A stretch of 64,000 bases of DNA from JADZAA01 sp039810485. Its GTDB lineage: Bacteria; Bacteroidota; Ignavibacteria; Kapaibacteriales; UBA961. This document shows positions 42,937-51,647 of the stretch, piece after piece. Position 1 is the stretch's first letter. Every line of letters starts with the position of its first letter. The notes beneath the pieces are model-generated. The model made no database searches and was not told the DNA's origin. It worked only from the letters and a program-made list of their open reading frames with translations. Location: NCBI GenBank assembly GCA_039810485.1, contig JBDHXA010000002.1:35468-99467 (forward strand), in the 5' to 3' direction. The translations under genes were made by a program, and so were the position numbers.

Positions 42937-44595
42937 GTGACCTTAACACGAAGCTTTGCAACATTTTTTTTATTCGCGTTTGCACAGATGCCAATAATTG
43001 CACAGCTGCAATATGACTCATTACAGCGCGTGTATGAAAAACAGCAATTTTATCCGAATGGAAAATTAGAGGTTGCGCTCTTGGCAAACGTTACTAAGTA
43101 TTTCGGAGAATATACAGATCAGCATATTGGATTTTCTGGTGGAATTATGACTCGCTATATGCTTCCATTTTTGCCCGAAATCGGACTTGGAGCGCGTATC
43201 GGAAGTGGCTGGATTAACTATGAACGACGGTATAAGGCAAGATTTGGCCCAGATTTCCAAAGGCAATTTCCCGAAAAAGATTTTCCTAATGCCATGAATA
43301 GCAGCATAATGAGAAATAGCTGGTTTACAGGATTTGAGCCGGCTTTTTATCTGAATATATTTCCGCGCTCATCTGTTAACTACTATATTTTTGTCGGTTA
43401 CAGCGTTATACTGTATGGCGCTCAAGATATCGAAGACGACCCAATTAATAATTCTGGAAATCGTGTGCATTATCCTGACTACCGCGATGCTAACACTGTA
43501 GATTATCACTGGATTGGCGGAATTGGCTTTGACGTGTTTCTTTCACGTCGACTGGCAATAGGGGCGCAAACATCATTTAGGCACATTCAAACAGATTTGC
43601 TTGACGGCTACGGACAAATTGACGGATTTGGAAGACCGACAAACCCCGATAAAATTGTAGAAACAGGAATTAAATTAAGTTATTATATCTTTGAACAAGC
43701 TGATACCGACGGCGACGGTATAAGTGATGATGATGAAATAAAATTTGGGACAAATCCATATAAAGCTGATACCGACGGCGACGGTATATCTGATTATGAT
43801 GAAATTTCTTTATATAAATCCAATCCGTTAAAAACAGACACCGACGGCGATGGAATGTCGGATTATGATGAAATAATTGTTTATCATACAAATCCGAGTT
43901 TGACCGATACTGACGGCGATGGAATCAGCGATATTGACGAGTCGTTAATATATAAAACCAATCCACGTTTGGCAGACAGCGACGGCGACGGCATTGCTGA
44001 CAAAGAAGAGATTCAGCGCGGCGCCAATCCTATGAATGCGGATACTGATGGCGATGACGTGCCAGATGGTCAAGATATTTGTCCTTTGATTGCCGGCATT
44101 CCAACCTATAATGGCTGTCCGCCTCCGCCGCCTAAAAACGACACCACAATTATATTAATTCGCGATACTCTTAGAGAGTTTCACCGCGACACTTTTTTTG
44201 TATATCAGAATAATCCTTCTTTGCCGAAAAATGAGATTACAATCCCCAGAGGACAATCATTTACGGTTTATGGAATTAAATTTAAAAGCGGAAGTTCTGT
44301 CATTGAACCGGATTCATATCCCATTTTGGACACCGTTGCTCTATGGCTTCACCAAAACTCCAAAATTATTACGGAGGTTCGCGGACATACTGACTCAGTT
44401 GGAAATGCCGTCTCAAACATGGCGCTTTCAAATAATCGAGCTGTATCTGTCATTGATTATCTTGTTGGCAAGGGAATTGATCGATCGCGCCTCTCTCCTG
44501 CCGGCTTTGGCGAAAGCATGCCTATTGGCGACAATGGCACACCGGAAGGCCGAATGCTCAATCGCCGAATCGAATTTTATGTGAAAAACAAATAG
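42937..44595 (+). CDS. OmpA-family protein with N-terminal barrel and thrombospondin type 3 repeats
   Basis: The start is GTG at 42937, directly after the previous stop, and gives a good signal peptide (SFATFFLFAFAQMPIIA). Residues about 25-250 look like a beta-barrel or beta-rich outer-membrane domain. Residues about 254-390 hold six calcium-binding thrombospondin type 3 repeats (DTDGDGISDxDE spaced about 21 residues). A Pro-rich hinge (CPPPPPKND) leads to an OmpA C-terminal domain (VRGHTDSVGNAVSNMALSNNRA) that binds peptidoglycan. The 552-residue protein thus links the outer membrane and cell wall with a Ca-stabilised stalk. This architecture is common in Bacteroidetes-type bacteria. Confidence 0.92.
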   Translation: MTLTRSFATFFLFAFAQMPIIAQLQYDSLQRVYEKQQFYPNGKLEVALLANVTKYFGEYTDQHIGFSGGIMTRYMLPFLPEIGLGARIGSGWINYERRYKARFGPDFQRQFPEKDFPNAMNSSIMRNSWFTGFEPAFYLNIFPRSSVNYYIFVGYSVILYGAQDIEDDPINNSGNRVHYPDYRDANTVDYHWIGGIGFDVFLSRRLAIGAQTSFRHIQTDLLDGYGQIDGFGRPTNPDKIVETGIKLSYYIFEQADTDGDGISDDDEIKFGTNPYKADTDGDGISDYDEISLYKSNPLKTDTDGDGMSDYDEIIVYHTNPSLTDTDGDGISDIDESLIYKTNPRLADSDGDGIADKEEIQRGANPMNADTDGDDVPDGQDICPLIAGIPTYNGCPPPPPKNDTTIILIRDTLREFHRDTFFVYQNNPSLPKNEITIPRGQSFTVYGIKFKSGSSVIEPDSYPILDTVALWLHQNSKIITEVRGHTDSVGNAVSNMALSNNRAVSVIDYLVGKGIDRSRLSPAGFGESMPIGDNGTPEGRMLNRRIEFYVKNK

Positions 44596-44604
44596 AAAAC
44601 CTCA

Positions 44605-44806
44605 ATGGAATACACTCTCAAAAAAAACTATTACATGTCCTTTTTACGGCTTTCAAAAGGAAGAAGCTATGCCAATAGACGCTTGTCAATATTATTATGA
44701 ATGCGCTAATTGCAAAAAGTTGATAAAGCCAAAACAAGGCGACTGCTGTGTGTATTGCAGCTATGGTGCTGTGCCATGTCCCCCGACCCAGCAAGGTAAA
44801 TGCTGA
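44605..44806 (+). pseudogene. GDCCVxC-domain small Cys-rich protein, frameshifted in an A8 run
   Basis: From the ATG at 44669 a 45-residue frame reads MPIDACQYYYECANCKKL and ends with GDCCVYCSYGAVPCPP, the hallmark of the GDCCVxC (seleno)protein family. Family members start about 20 residues earlier with ITCPxCG and then ExMPxDACQ. That upstream part exists here in the same frame (ITCPFYGFQKEEAMPIDAC) but has no start codon; the ATG at 44605 (MEYTLKK) is one base out of frame and the shift falls in eight consecutive A (44620-44627). Removing one A restores the full-length protein. The second Cys of CPxCG is Tyr. It is a pseudogene, a sequencing error or a slippage-dependent gene. AAGGAAG lies before the ATG at 44669. 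Confidence 0.8.
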
Positions 44807-44964
44807 TTAAGCCAAATACAAGTCATTATACATTTATGGTGAATTATCCATGCATAACATAAGGCTGGATTGCAAATCTTTGAATGTCAGTTTGGTTAAA
44901 TTGTTTAAATACACATTAAAATCAACAGACAGATTCAATACTAAAGTACAACATTATTGTAATT

Positions 44965-45136
44965 CTATGTAAATACTAGGATCTGGGCTTTCCATCCAAG
45001 TATTTTTCTCGGACGTCTGTCTATGCGTCTCAGTGAATCTGTATGTTCACCGTCTTATAATGATAGAATCTGTAGCTTTTTGGGGGAGACGACGAAGAAG
45101 TAGGTGCAGCGTGCCTGATGTTTTTGTTAGCTGACA
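44965..45136 (-). mobile_element. Remnant of an IS30-family transposase (C-terminal end)
   Basis: On the minus strand the sequence ending at a TAG (44965-44967) reads RRPRKILGWKA, the conserved C-terminal RPRK-LGW(K/T)P motif of IS30-type transposases. About 17 codons earlier, in a frame one base different, LLLRRLPQKATDS matches the preceding LIRxxLPKxTDxS motif, so the fragment carries a frameshift and is decayed. Upstream it runs straight into a murC-like fragment. Beyond the stop, TTGTACTTTAGTATTGAATC (minus strand, near 44955-44930) looks like an IS30-type terminal inverted repeat but I cannot confirm it. No other part of the element is present. Confidence 0.6.
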
Positions 45137-45211
45137 AAATATATTGACGATGCCGCTCATGCCGATGCCGCCTATGCCGACAAAGTGTATTCGAGAAACA
45201 GATGAAAACAT
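45137..45211 (-). pseudogene. murC: murC 5' fragment (UDP-N-acetylmuramate-alanine ligase N terminus only)
   Basis: From the ATG at 45211 the frame reads MFSSVSRIHFVGIGGIGMSG, then IVNIF, after which homology stops. IHFVGIGGIGMSGI is the diagnostic N-terminal nucleotide-binding motif of MurC. Only about 25 codons remain; the frame then runs into IS30-like sequence and stops at 45047. The fragment begins 17 bases after the stop of the lipoprotein gene at 45228. It is evidence of a past duplication, recombination or insertion that carried the start of murC here. A functional murC must exist elsewhere, as the gene is essential. Confidence 0.7.
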
Positions 45212-45227
45212 AAGAAATTAAGAAAGG

Positions 45228-45590
45228 TTATTTAACTCTGTCATAAGCTGCAGTGGCAGCGCGTCCTATTTCATTGAGAGTAGGGTCAGGATGACGATTG
45301 AACTCTAAAGGGTAACCCCAATACAGTAATTTTCCGCCTTCGTACACGCAAAAATAGACGGATTTATAATCACCAAATGATATAATGTATTGTTCTACAT
45401 AATATTTTTTGTTTGGGCTGGATGGCAAATTAATTTCAAAAGTATTTTGCGGCCCTTTACTTATAGAGTCGCCTACATCTTTAACTGTCATTCCTTTGGA
45501 TAGCATATTTGCATCGGCAAGGGTGAATTGAGCGCAAGAATTGAATGCGATTGAAGCAGAAATAGCAGCTAAAAACAAGTAAAGTCGCAT
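45228..45590 (-). CDS. Small lipoprotein, paralogue of the adjacent 45649-46095 gene
   Basis: The 120-residue protein has a lipoprotein signal (YLFLAAISASIAFNSC; Cys19 is the lipidation site). The mature part includes LSKGMTVKDVGDSIS, similar to the GMT/S-xxV helix of BamE/SmpA-type small outer-membrane lipoproteins, and ends with KLLYWGYPLEFNRHPDPTL. The same blocks (LRKGMSARDA; RLLYWGFLQEFSKSEDPNI) occur in the neighbouring gene, so the two are tandem paralogues. A 58-base gap separates them on the same strand. The family is not one I can name. The 3' side runs into the murC/IS30 remnant. Confidence 0.75.
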   Translation of the reverse strand: MRLYLFLAAISASIAFNSCAQFTLADANMLSKGMTVKDVGDSISKGPQNTFEINLPSSPNKKYYVEQYIISFGDYKSVYFCVYEGGKLLYWGYPLEFNRHPDPTLNEIGRAATAAYDRVK

Positions 45591-45648
45591 AATTTCTTTG
45601 TTGTTCTAATGGTTGTAACGAACTTTTAAATCTGTAATTGACTGTTTG

Positions 45649-46095
45649 TCAATTGTTATCTTGGTAATATAATTTTTTAATTTCAGAAGATAAGGCAAAT
45701 ATGTTAGGATCTTCAGATTTAGAAAATTCTTGTAAAAACCCCCAATATAATAGTCGGTCATCGCGAAAGAGCAAAAGATAGCCGATTGTATTGGCACTTT
45801 TCTTCTGAGTAGTTGTTCCGTAATTATAAACGCCGTTTGTGCCTACAAATCCCGGATCTGTCGTTGTTGTTGTGCTAACTCCGATTTGCATATCATAACG
45901 ACGCGCCTGATACGTTGCGCCTTCATGACGAATTGTGTATATTTTCTTTGGTTCGAGGTCAAATTCAGATTCAGCATCTCTTGCACTCATGCCTTTTCTT
46001 AGGTGGCGCAGTTCGTCATAGCCCATATACGTTTTGCATGAGTTGAGGGCAATGCTCAGAATTGCAAGGAATAAGAATAGAAGTTTAGCTGCCAT
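45649..46095 (-). CDS. Small lipoprotein, BamE-like GMS motif, tandem paralogue
   Basis: The 148-residue protein starts with a lipoprotein signal (LLFLFLAILSIALNSC) followed by KTYMGYDELRHLRKGMSARDAESEF, a BamE/SmpA-like segment. A Thr-rich insert (VSTTTTTDPGF) not shared with the shorter paralogue lies mid-protein, then GYLLLFRDDRLLYWGFLQEF near the end. Predicted location is the periplasmic face of the outer or inner membrane. It precedes its paralogue by 58 bases in transcription order. The pair probably arose by duplication followed by divergence; function unknown. Confidence 0.75.
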   Translation of the reverse strand: MAAKLLFLFLAILSIALNSCKTYMGYDELRHLRKGMSARDAESEFDLEPKKIYTIRHEGATYQARRYDMQIGVSTTTTTDPGFVGTNGVYNYGTTTQKKSANTIGYLLLFRDDRLLYWGFLQEFSKSEDPNIFALSSEIKKLYYQDNN

Positions 46096-46185
46096 GTTCT
46101 ATCAAGATTTAAGAGCATTTTTAATCATTATGCTGAATTTGACTGACAAAAATACCAGATTTTTACCTTATGATTTTTCGTTGAT

Positions 46186-49100
46186 TTATCGGTTTATTTG
46201 TAACAAACCTGCTGATGTTTTATTGTTTTTTCGAACAGTAATATAGTACTGTCCAATTGCAATCTCTTTTGTGGCAAACTGTAGAATGACAGAGCCGTTT
46301 AAAGGAATTTTCACAGTTCCCAATACTATTATATTCTTGCCAGTATTATCAGTTAAATAAACTTCCAACACATCGCCAACCTTGCCATGAATAGTGCATT
46401 GCGCGCCGCTATTCGCGGGATTGGGAAAAATATCAGTTACAGAAAGTGAATCCGAATCATTTTGTGACGGCAGATTATAATCAGAAAATTTTACAACAGC
46501 TTGATATCCTTCAATATTAGCGCGAGGGCTTGTACCGTATTCGTCTTCTGCTTGCACCTCAAGCGAAACAACGGCTTGAGAGTCGTTTGTGCCAGCTTGA
46601 TTAAAACTCATGCGCTGCAGAAAAGCGGCGGCACGGGAAATTGGCACGATAAATTCCCAGCTGTTCGTATTGTTGTTTGATTTAGGGGGTATAGCCGGAA
46701 ACACTCCGTTGAGCAATCGGCTGTCCCACAAAACTTTCAGGCGAAATTGTACGATTCCGAGAGACGCTGATTTCGCCGAATCTAATGTAACCTGACGCAG
46801 CTCTAATAATGCAGTTTGATGAGCTTGTATTGACACGATGCTGTCTGGCGACGATAATTTTCGAATTGCAAACTCTCCTAAATATCCTATGCCGCCAGAT
46901 CGAATATTTACTAATGCAGTGCAGCCGCTTTCACTAGTTGCTAGCACGCTGTATAATCCTATGGAAGGCGGTGTAAAAGTTCTTGCTGTCTGACCGTACA
47001 GCCGTATTGTGTCGGGAGGAAATCCAGAGAACCATTGCCACGATTGAGCAGCTGGACCGGTAAGCATACCTGTTCGGTTATCTTCATAATAAATGCTGTC
47101 GGGGCGAGACAGTTTTTCAACTGAAACGAGATTCGACGTTCCACTGCAATTATTAGCAAATACAACTGCTTGATAATTGCCAGATTCCGTGGCTTGCAGC
47201 ATCCTTTTTACCATTGTTTGCAGTTCCTTCCCATTGCGATACCAGCGATATGAATCACCTTCTCCAGCATCAAGCATTGCGCTTTGTCCGTCGCAGAATC
47301 GGAAATTTCCTGCAATTAACGGATGAAGAGAATCGCTGATATTTATGGTTAGCGAAGTGTCGCCTATGCAGCCGGAAGGTGAAAACTCACGCACATAGAT
47401 TGTGGCGGCGCCTGGCGAAATAAAAGTAACTGCAACGGAGGCGCTGTCAGATGCGCCTGACATCAAAGCCCCGCCGTTTATGCTCCATTTGTACGTATTT
47501 TTTGTTTGAGGGTTTGCAACCTCATAGACAACTTCTTTTGCTCCTACACAAGCAATTGATTTGCCGATAATTAAAGGAGTAGGATTCACTCCTTTGCGAT
47601 ATGTTTTTTGCTCTGAAACTCCTTTGCATCCGCCAATGTCTTCTACGAATACAGAGTAATCGCCCTCTTGCGTTACAATATAGATTGATGATTTTTCACC
47701 CAATATGTCTTGATTATTTCTTTTCCATTGATATTTTGCAAATCCTGTTGGTGCTTCGAGAGTGTCGGATGCGCCATTGCATAAGGCAAATACACCGCTG
47801 CGGCTTACTATTTCCGGTCTCACGCCTTTCTCATCAACAGAAATTCGAAATGTAGTGTCTGCAAAGCATTGCGTTGCATTAAAAATTTCCCTCATTCGCA
47901 GCACCACTATTCCTTTTTCCCCAAAATTGACGGTAACTGTCGAAAGATTTTCGCCGCTTGTTATTGATGCTCTCGATGCGCCAGAATCTATTGACCAATG
48001 ATAGCTTCTGCCCATGCTGAAGCTTGCTGCGCGATATGCGACGTTTTTTTGATTAACACAAACGACATCTGTTCCTTCTATTATAGGCAATGGAATTGCT
48101 TGCTCTGCTAACGATAGTTCTTCTGAAATTCCTTCGCAGCCGTTTTGATTCCGGACTTCTACACTATATTTTCCCGATTCAACAACGGAATAAACAGAAT
48201 CATTGCCTACCGGAATTTGATTGCGCAGCCATGTGTATTTAGCAAACTTTGTGGTTGTAGAAAGTCGAATAGCCGATCCATAGCATAAAAATTCTTGAGA
48301 TTTAATGATAGATGGCTGTACAACATCTATGGTAACGATGAAAATTGCACTGTCAGAATGATTGTTCGCATCAGTAACCACGCATAGTATTGTTCGATTA
48401 TCCAATGGTTTTAAGCGAAGGACATCGTCAGAAACAGAAATAATTTCATCAGCTGGTATTGGCTTGCCGTTTGTTAATTGCCATTTATATGTGAGAGGCG
48501 TTTTTCCGGCAGTTGTAATAACTTGCAAAGAGGTGTCCTTGCCGGTGCAAACGCTAATTTTTTCAGCTAAAGGACGCACTCGAACAGGCGCAACGGATGT
48601 GCGAAATGAACGAATGCCAAGTCGAAATCCCGTCGCTCTTTCATCAACAGTCCAATAATATACAGTCTCAGGTAACAACAAAGAAGCGGGAGTTGCAGTT
48701 GTGTCATTTTCATTTGATGTCAAAATTGAAATAACATCGGATGCAGATCCAGTAGTAAATGCTTGGGGCGAAGTTGAAAGCGACACTTTATAGCCATTGC
48801 TGCCACTGTGTTTTAACCATCGGAATGTAGGGCGCGTGTCAATTTCCATCTGTCCGTTTGCAGGCCAAACTAAATAGTCGGTATGGTCTTCTATATGCAA
48901 AATTATACCATTAGTGCCTACAATCCAACCGCTTCGGGCGTTGGCAAAAGATATTGCAACGAGATTTTCTGTCGTAATATTCAGATGCTGTTTCCAAGAA
49001 AAACCTGCGTCATAGGTTGAAAGAATTGTGCCTTGCGCTCCTACAATCCAACCATTCAGTATATCAGTAAACTTTACGGCATTTAGCGAACGCGCAGGTG

Positions 49101-50712
49101 TTAGAAATGAAACATTTGACCAATTTGAGCCGCTGTTTTTTGTTTGGAGCATTGTAGAATTGCTGCCTACTGCCCAGCCGGTAGTCCAATTAGTCAAGCA
49201 AACACTTTTTAATTCTTGATTTGTCCCGCTATTCTGTGGAGTCCAGCTAGTTCCTCCGTTAAAAGATGTGAGAACTTCGCCTAATGCGCCAACTGCACAA
49301 CCAAATTGCGGATCAGCAAAATGTATGGAATTCAATGCCTTAAAATTTGGATTTGAAGTTTTACGCCAATTTGCCCCTCCGTCGTTAGTCATAAGAATTT
49401 GACCGTCTACGCCTGCGCTCCAACCGTTCATCGGATTTGTCGGCAGAAAAGTTAATGAACGCAAATGATCGGTTGTGCCAGTTGAGCCGAGCGTCCAAGT
49501 TGCGCCAGCATTGGTGGAAACCAGCGCAGTTCCCACATCTCCCACAGCACATCCGCGGCGATCGTTAATAAATTGTATGCTATTGAGATTTACGGGAACG
49601 TTAGTTTTTTGTCGTTGCCAAATGCTTCCGCCGCTTGATGTTGCATAGATGTTGCCGAATGTAGACGATATCCATCCGTTTTGGCTGTTATCTGAAAAAT
49701 AAACTCCAGTGAGCATTCCGCGAGGTTTTTCGGCCAAACGTAGCCAGTCAAATCCGCCGTTGCGAGTTGCTAACAGCAAGCCAGATTTTCCTGAAACCCA
49801 AGCTTTATGAGTATTTTGGCTACCGCCCGCAAAAATTCGAGTTAAATCGTCATTATCAAGTCCAAGTGCTCGATTTGAGTCATTAACGCTTATCCAGTTT
49901 GTTCCGGCATCAATAGTTTTTAATATCATTCCTCCATTGCCGGCAGCCCAGCCAACGCTTGTGCCTGAAAAATGAACGCTGTTTATTTTGCTAAAAATAC
50001 CGCTGTTTTGAGTAATCCATGAATTGCCGCCATTTGTTGTTTTGGCTACAAAACCGCTGTCTCCAACAATCCAGGCTGCTTGAGCAGACAAAACAAAAAC
50101 GCCGCATAAATCATACGTTGTTGGTGAAATAAGAGATTGCCATGTTGCTCCTGCATCGGTAGACCGCAGAATTATTCCGTTTTGTCCTACGGCAAGAGTT
50201 AGCGACGGAGAAAGAGGTGAAATATCAGATAAATTTTCGGTTGTTGGAGTGGCGGCAGCAAACCACGAAATACCGCTGTCAGTTGTAGTAAGTATAGAGC
50301 CGTTTTGACCGACAATAAAGCCGCGTACATTCTGTCCCGGAATATATCGGATTCCTGTTAAATTGCGATTAGTGGGAGATAATCGTTGGTTCCATGTTTT
50401 ACCTCCGTCGTTTGTACCAAAAATTATACCGCCGCGACCAACAATCGTTCCAATCTTATCATCTGCAAATCCTATGCAAGCAAAGTCAGATTTTGTTTCG
50501 GCTTTTTGCGCAGTCCAAGTATCGCCTCCATCGGCTGTAAATAGAATTGTGCCAAAATTACCGCATGCCCAGCCAACTGAAGTATTGGATTGAAGAAAAT
50601 AAATAGCATTAATATCGTAGGGTTGAACGCTCCATGATAATTGCGCTGTCGCTTGTATTAACTGCAATGCGTAAATTATAACTGCAAATGAAATTAATGA
50701 TGATGTCTTCAT
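46186..50712 (-). CDS. 1508-residue YCF48/BNR-type propeller protein with Ig-like modules and T9SS sorting domain
   Basis: After a signal peptide (LISFAVIIYALQLIQATAQ) come about 13 repeats of roughly 42-45 residues with the pattern GWxxGxxGxIlxTxDgGxxW (for example GWACGNFGTILFTADGGDTW), i.e. YCF48/HCF136-type beta-propeller blades covering residues about 25-610. A fibronectin-like piece (RPTFRWLKHSGSNGYKVSL) and several PKD/Ig-like modules with regularly placed Cys follow (about 700-1280), then a cohesin-like beta region and a type A sorting domain (IFPNPANSG, DNTGKNIIVLG, IAIGQYYITV). Export by T9SS is predicted. The start overlaps the comB stop by four bases (ATGA), so the genes are translationally coupled. 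Confidence 0.88.
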   Translation of the reverse strand: MKTSSLISFAVIIYALQLIQATAQLSWSVQPYDINAIYFLQSNTSVGWACGNFGTILFTADGGDTWTAQKAETKSDFACIGFADDKIGTIVGRGGIIFGTNDGGKTWNQRLSPTNRNLTGIRYIPGQNVRGFIVGQNGSILTTTDSGISWFAAATPTTENLSDISPLSPSLTLAVGQNGIILRSTDAGATWQSLISPTTYDLCGVFVLSAQAAWIVGDSGFVAKTTNGGNSWITQNSGIFSKINSVHFSGTSVGWAAGNGGMILKTIDAGTNWISVNDSNRALGLDNDDLTRIFAGGSQNTHKAWVSGKSGLLLATRNGGFDWLRLAEKPRGMLTGVYFSDNSQNGWISSTFGNIYATSSGGSIWQRQKTNVPVNLNSIQFINDRRGCAVGDVGTALVSTNAGATWTLGSTGTTDHLRSLTFLPTNPMNGWSAGVDGQILMTNDGGANWRKTSNPNFKALNSIHFADPQFGCAVGALGEVLTSFNGGTSWTPQNSGTNQELKSVCLTNWTTGWAVGSNSTMLQTKNSGSNWSNVSFLTPARSLNAVKFTDILNGWIVGAQGTILSTYDAGFSWKQHLNITTENLVAISFANARSGWIVGTNGIILHIEDHTDYLVWPANGQMEIDTRPTFRWLKHSGSNGYKVSLSTSPQAFTTGSASDVISILTSNENDTTATPASLLLPETVYYWTVDERATGFRLGIRSFRTSVAPVRVRPLAEKISVCTGKDTSLQVITTAGKTPLTYKWQLTNGKPIPADEIISVSDDVLRLKPLDNRTILCVVTDANNHSDSAIFIVTIDVVQPSIIKSQEFLCYGSAIRLSTTTKFAKYTWLRNQIPVGNDSVYSVVESGKYSVEVRNQNGCEGISEELSLAEQAIPLPIIEGTDVVCVNQKNVAYRAASFSMGRSYHWSIDSGASRASITSGENLSTVTVNFGEKGIVVLRMREIFNATQCFADTTFRISVDEKGVRPEIVSRSGVFALCNGASDTLEAPTGFAKYQWKRNNQDILGEKSSIYIVTQEGDYSVFVEDIGGCKGVSEQKTYRKGVNPTPLIIGKSIACVGAKEVVYEVANPQTKNTYKWSINGGALMSGASDSASVAVTFISPGAATIYVREFSPSGCIGDTSLTINISDSLHPLIAGNFRFCDGQSAMLDAGEGDSYRWYRNGKELQTMVKRMLQATESGNYQAVVFANNCSGTSNLVSVEKLSRPDSIYYEDNRTGMLTGPAAQSWQWFSGFPPDTIRLYGQTARTFTPPSIGLYSVLATSESGCTALVNIRSGGIGYLGEFAIRKLSSPDSIVSIQAHQTALLELRQVTLDSAKSASLGIVQFRLKVLWDSRLLNGVFPAIPPKSNNNTNSWEFIVPISRAAAFLQRMSFNQAGTNDSQAVVSLEVQAEDEYGTSPRANIEGYQAVVKFSDYNLPSQNDSDSLSVTDIFPNPANSGAQCTIHGKVGDVLEVYLTDNTGKNIIVLGTVKIPLNGSVILQFATKEIAIGQYYITVRKNNKTSAGLLQINR

Positions 50713-51425
50713 GATGTTGATTTCGATATATCGGTTATGACGCTACCGTTATAGAATGGAAGTGATGAAAGAGTTCCGATTGAGGAACAATATAATACAT
50801 CTTCTGACAGTCCAAGCGAATGTAAAGTGCGTGCATGAGAAGTCGAGTGTAAAATGTTTGCTAAGCGATCTTTTACAGCTGCATATATGCCAACTGACGC
50901 AAGTGCCTCGTCCGTTAATTCATAGCCATCTGTAAAATATGATGCCATCATGCCCGCACAAAGAGCGTCTTCATAACTGAAACCGCCATTATTTCCTGCG
51001 CAAATAAAAGTAAGGGATGCCGGATTTTGTTCGTCTATGAACTTATATGTCATCGGAATATTGGCAAAACAGCTAAAAATCCGAATTGTATTTTCAGGAG
51101 CTTTGTACAAAGCTGCAGTTCCGTTAGTAGTTGTCATAATAAGCGATTTATTCGTGACTTTATCAGCGCTGTACTCCAAAGGAGAATTGCCCAAGTCAAA
51201 ATGAGGAGGAGGCAAACCGCCTCGCTCGCCGCACAGCAATGCATCAATGTTTTTATCTTTGATCTGCCATGCTTCTTCCACTGTGGCAACAGGGATTATT
51301 TCAGCCGCTCCTGATGCAAAAGCTGAGCAAATAGTTGTGCTTGCTCGAAAAACATCTATAATAACAGCAATATGTTCTTTTTTTTGAAATTCAATATTAC
51401 GGGGAAAGAGTGAAACGTCGAGCAT
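50709..51425 (-). CDS. comB: 2-phosphosulfolactate phosphatase-like protein (ComB)
   Basis: The 238-residue protein matches ComB: IAVIIDVFRASTTICSAF near the N terminus, LLCGERGGLPPPHFDLGNSP and MTTTNGTAALYKA, then FICAGNNGGFSYEDALCAGMM. ComB removes phosphate from 2-phosphosulfolactate in the coenzyme M/sulfolactate pathway of methanogens; homologues are widespread in bacteria where the substrate is often not known. No other com gene is present. It is the first gene of a two-gene unit with the giant YCF48-type cargo (four-base overlap), a pairing without an obvious reason. The promoter must lie in the 222-base gap toward pepA. Confidence 0.9.
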   Translation of the reverse strand: MLDVSLFPRNIEFQKKEHIAVIIDVFRASTTICSAFASGAAEIIPVATVEEAWQIKDKNIDALLCGERGGLPPPHFDLGNSPLEYSADKVTNKSLIMTTTNGTAALYKAPENTIRIFSCFANIPMTYKFIDEQNPASLTFICAGNNGGFSYEDALCAGMMASYFTDGYELTDEALASVGIYAAVKDRLANILHSTSHARTLHSLGLSEDVLYCSSIGTLSSLPFYNGSVITDISKSTS

Positions 51426-51647
51426 GAAAAATTTGTAGTAAAACTATATTAACAATTTCACAAATAAGCAGTTACATCAATCTGAAAATATTCTTGGCAA
51501 AAGTAAGAAAATTTGAAAAAGCGCCGCATCAGTAAATAAACATTTTGCGACAATGGGTAGCTCTTACAAATATAACTCATAAAATATAGTATTTTTGTGT
51601 CTGCTTTGTTACAATTCTATGATTTTTCCTACTATTAAGGCATTAAA

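Noticed and set aside
45121..45211. ATGCCG-like short repeats first taken for low-complexity DNA
   Set aside because: Read on the minus strand they encode the Gly-Ile-Gly-Gly-Ile-Gly motif of MurC, so they are a gene fragment, not a microsatellite.
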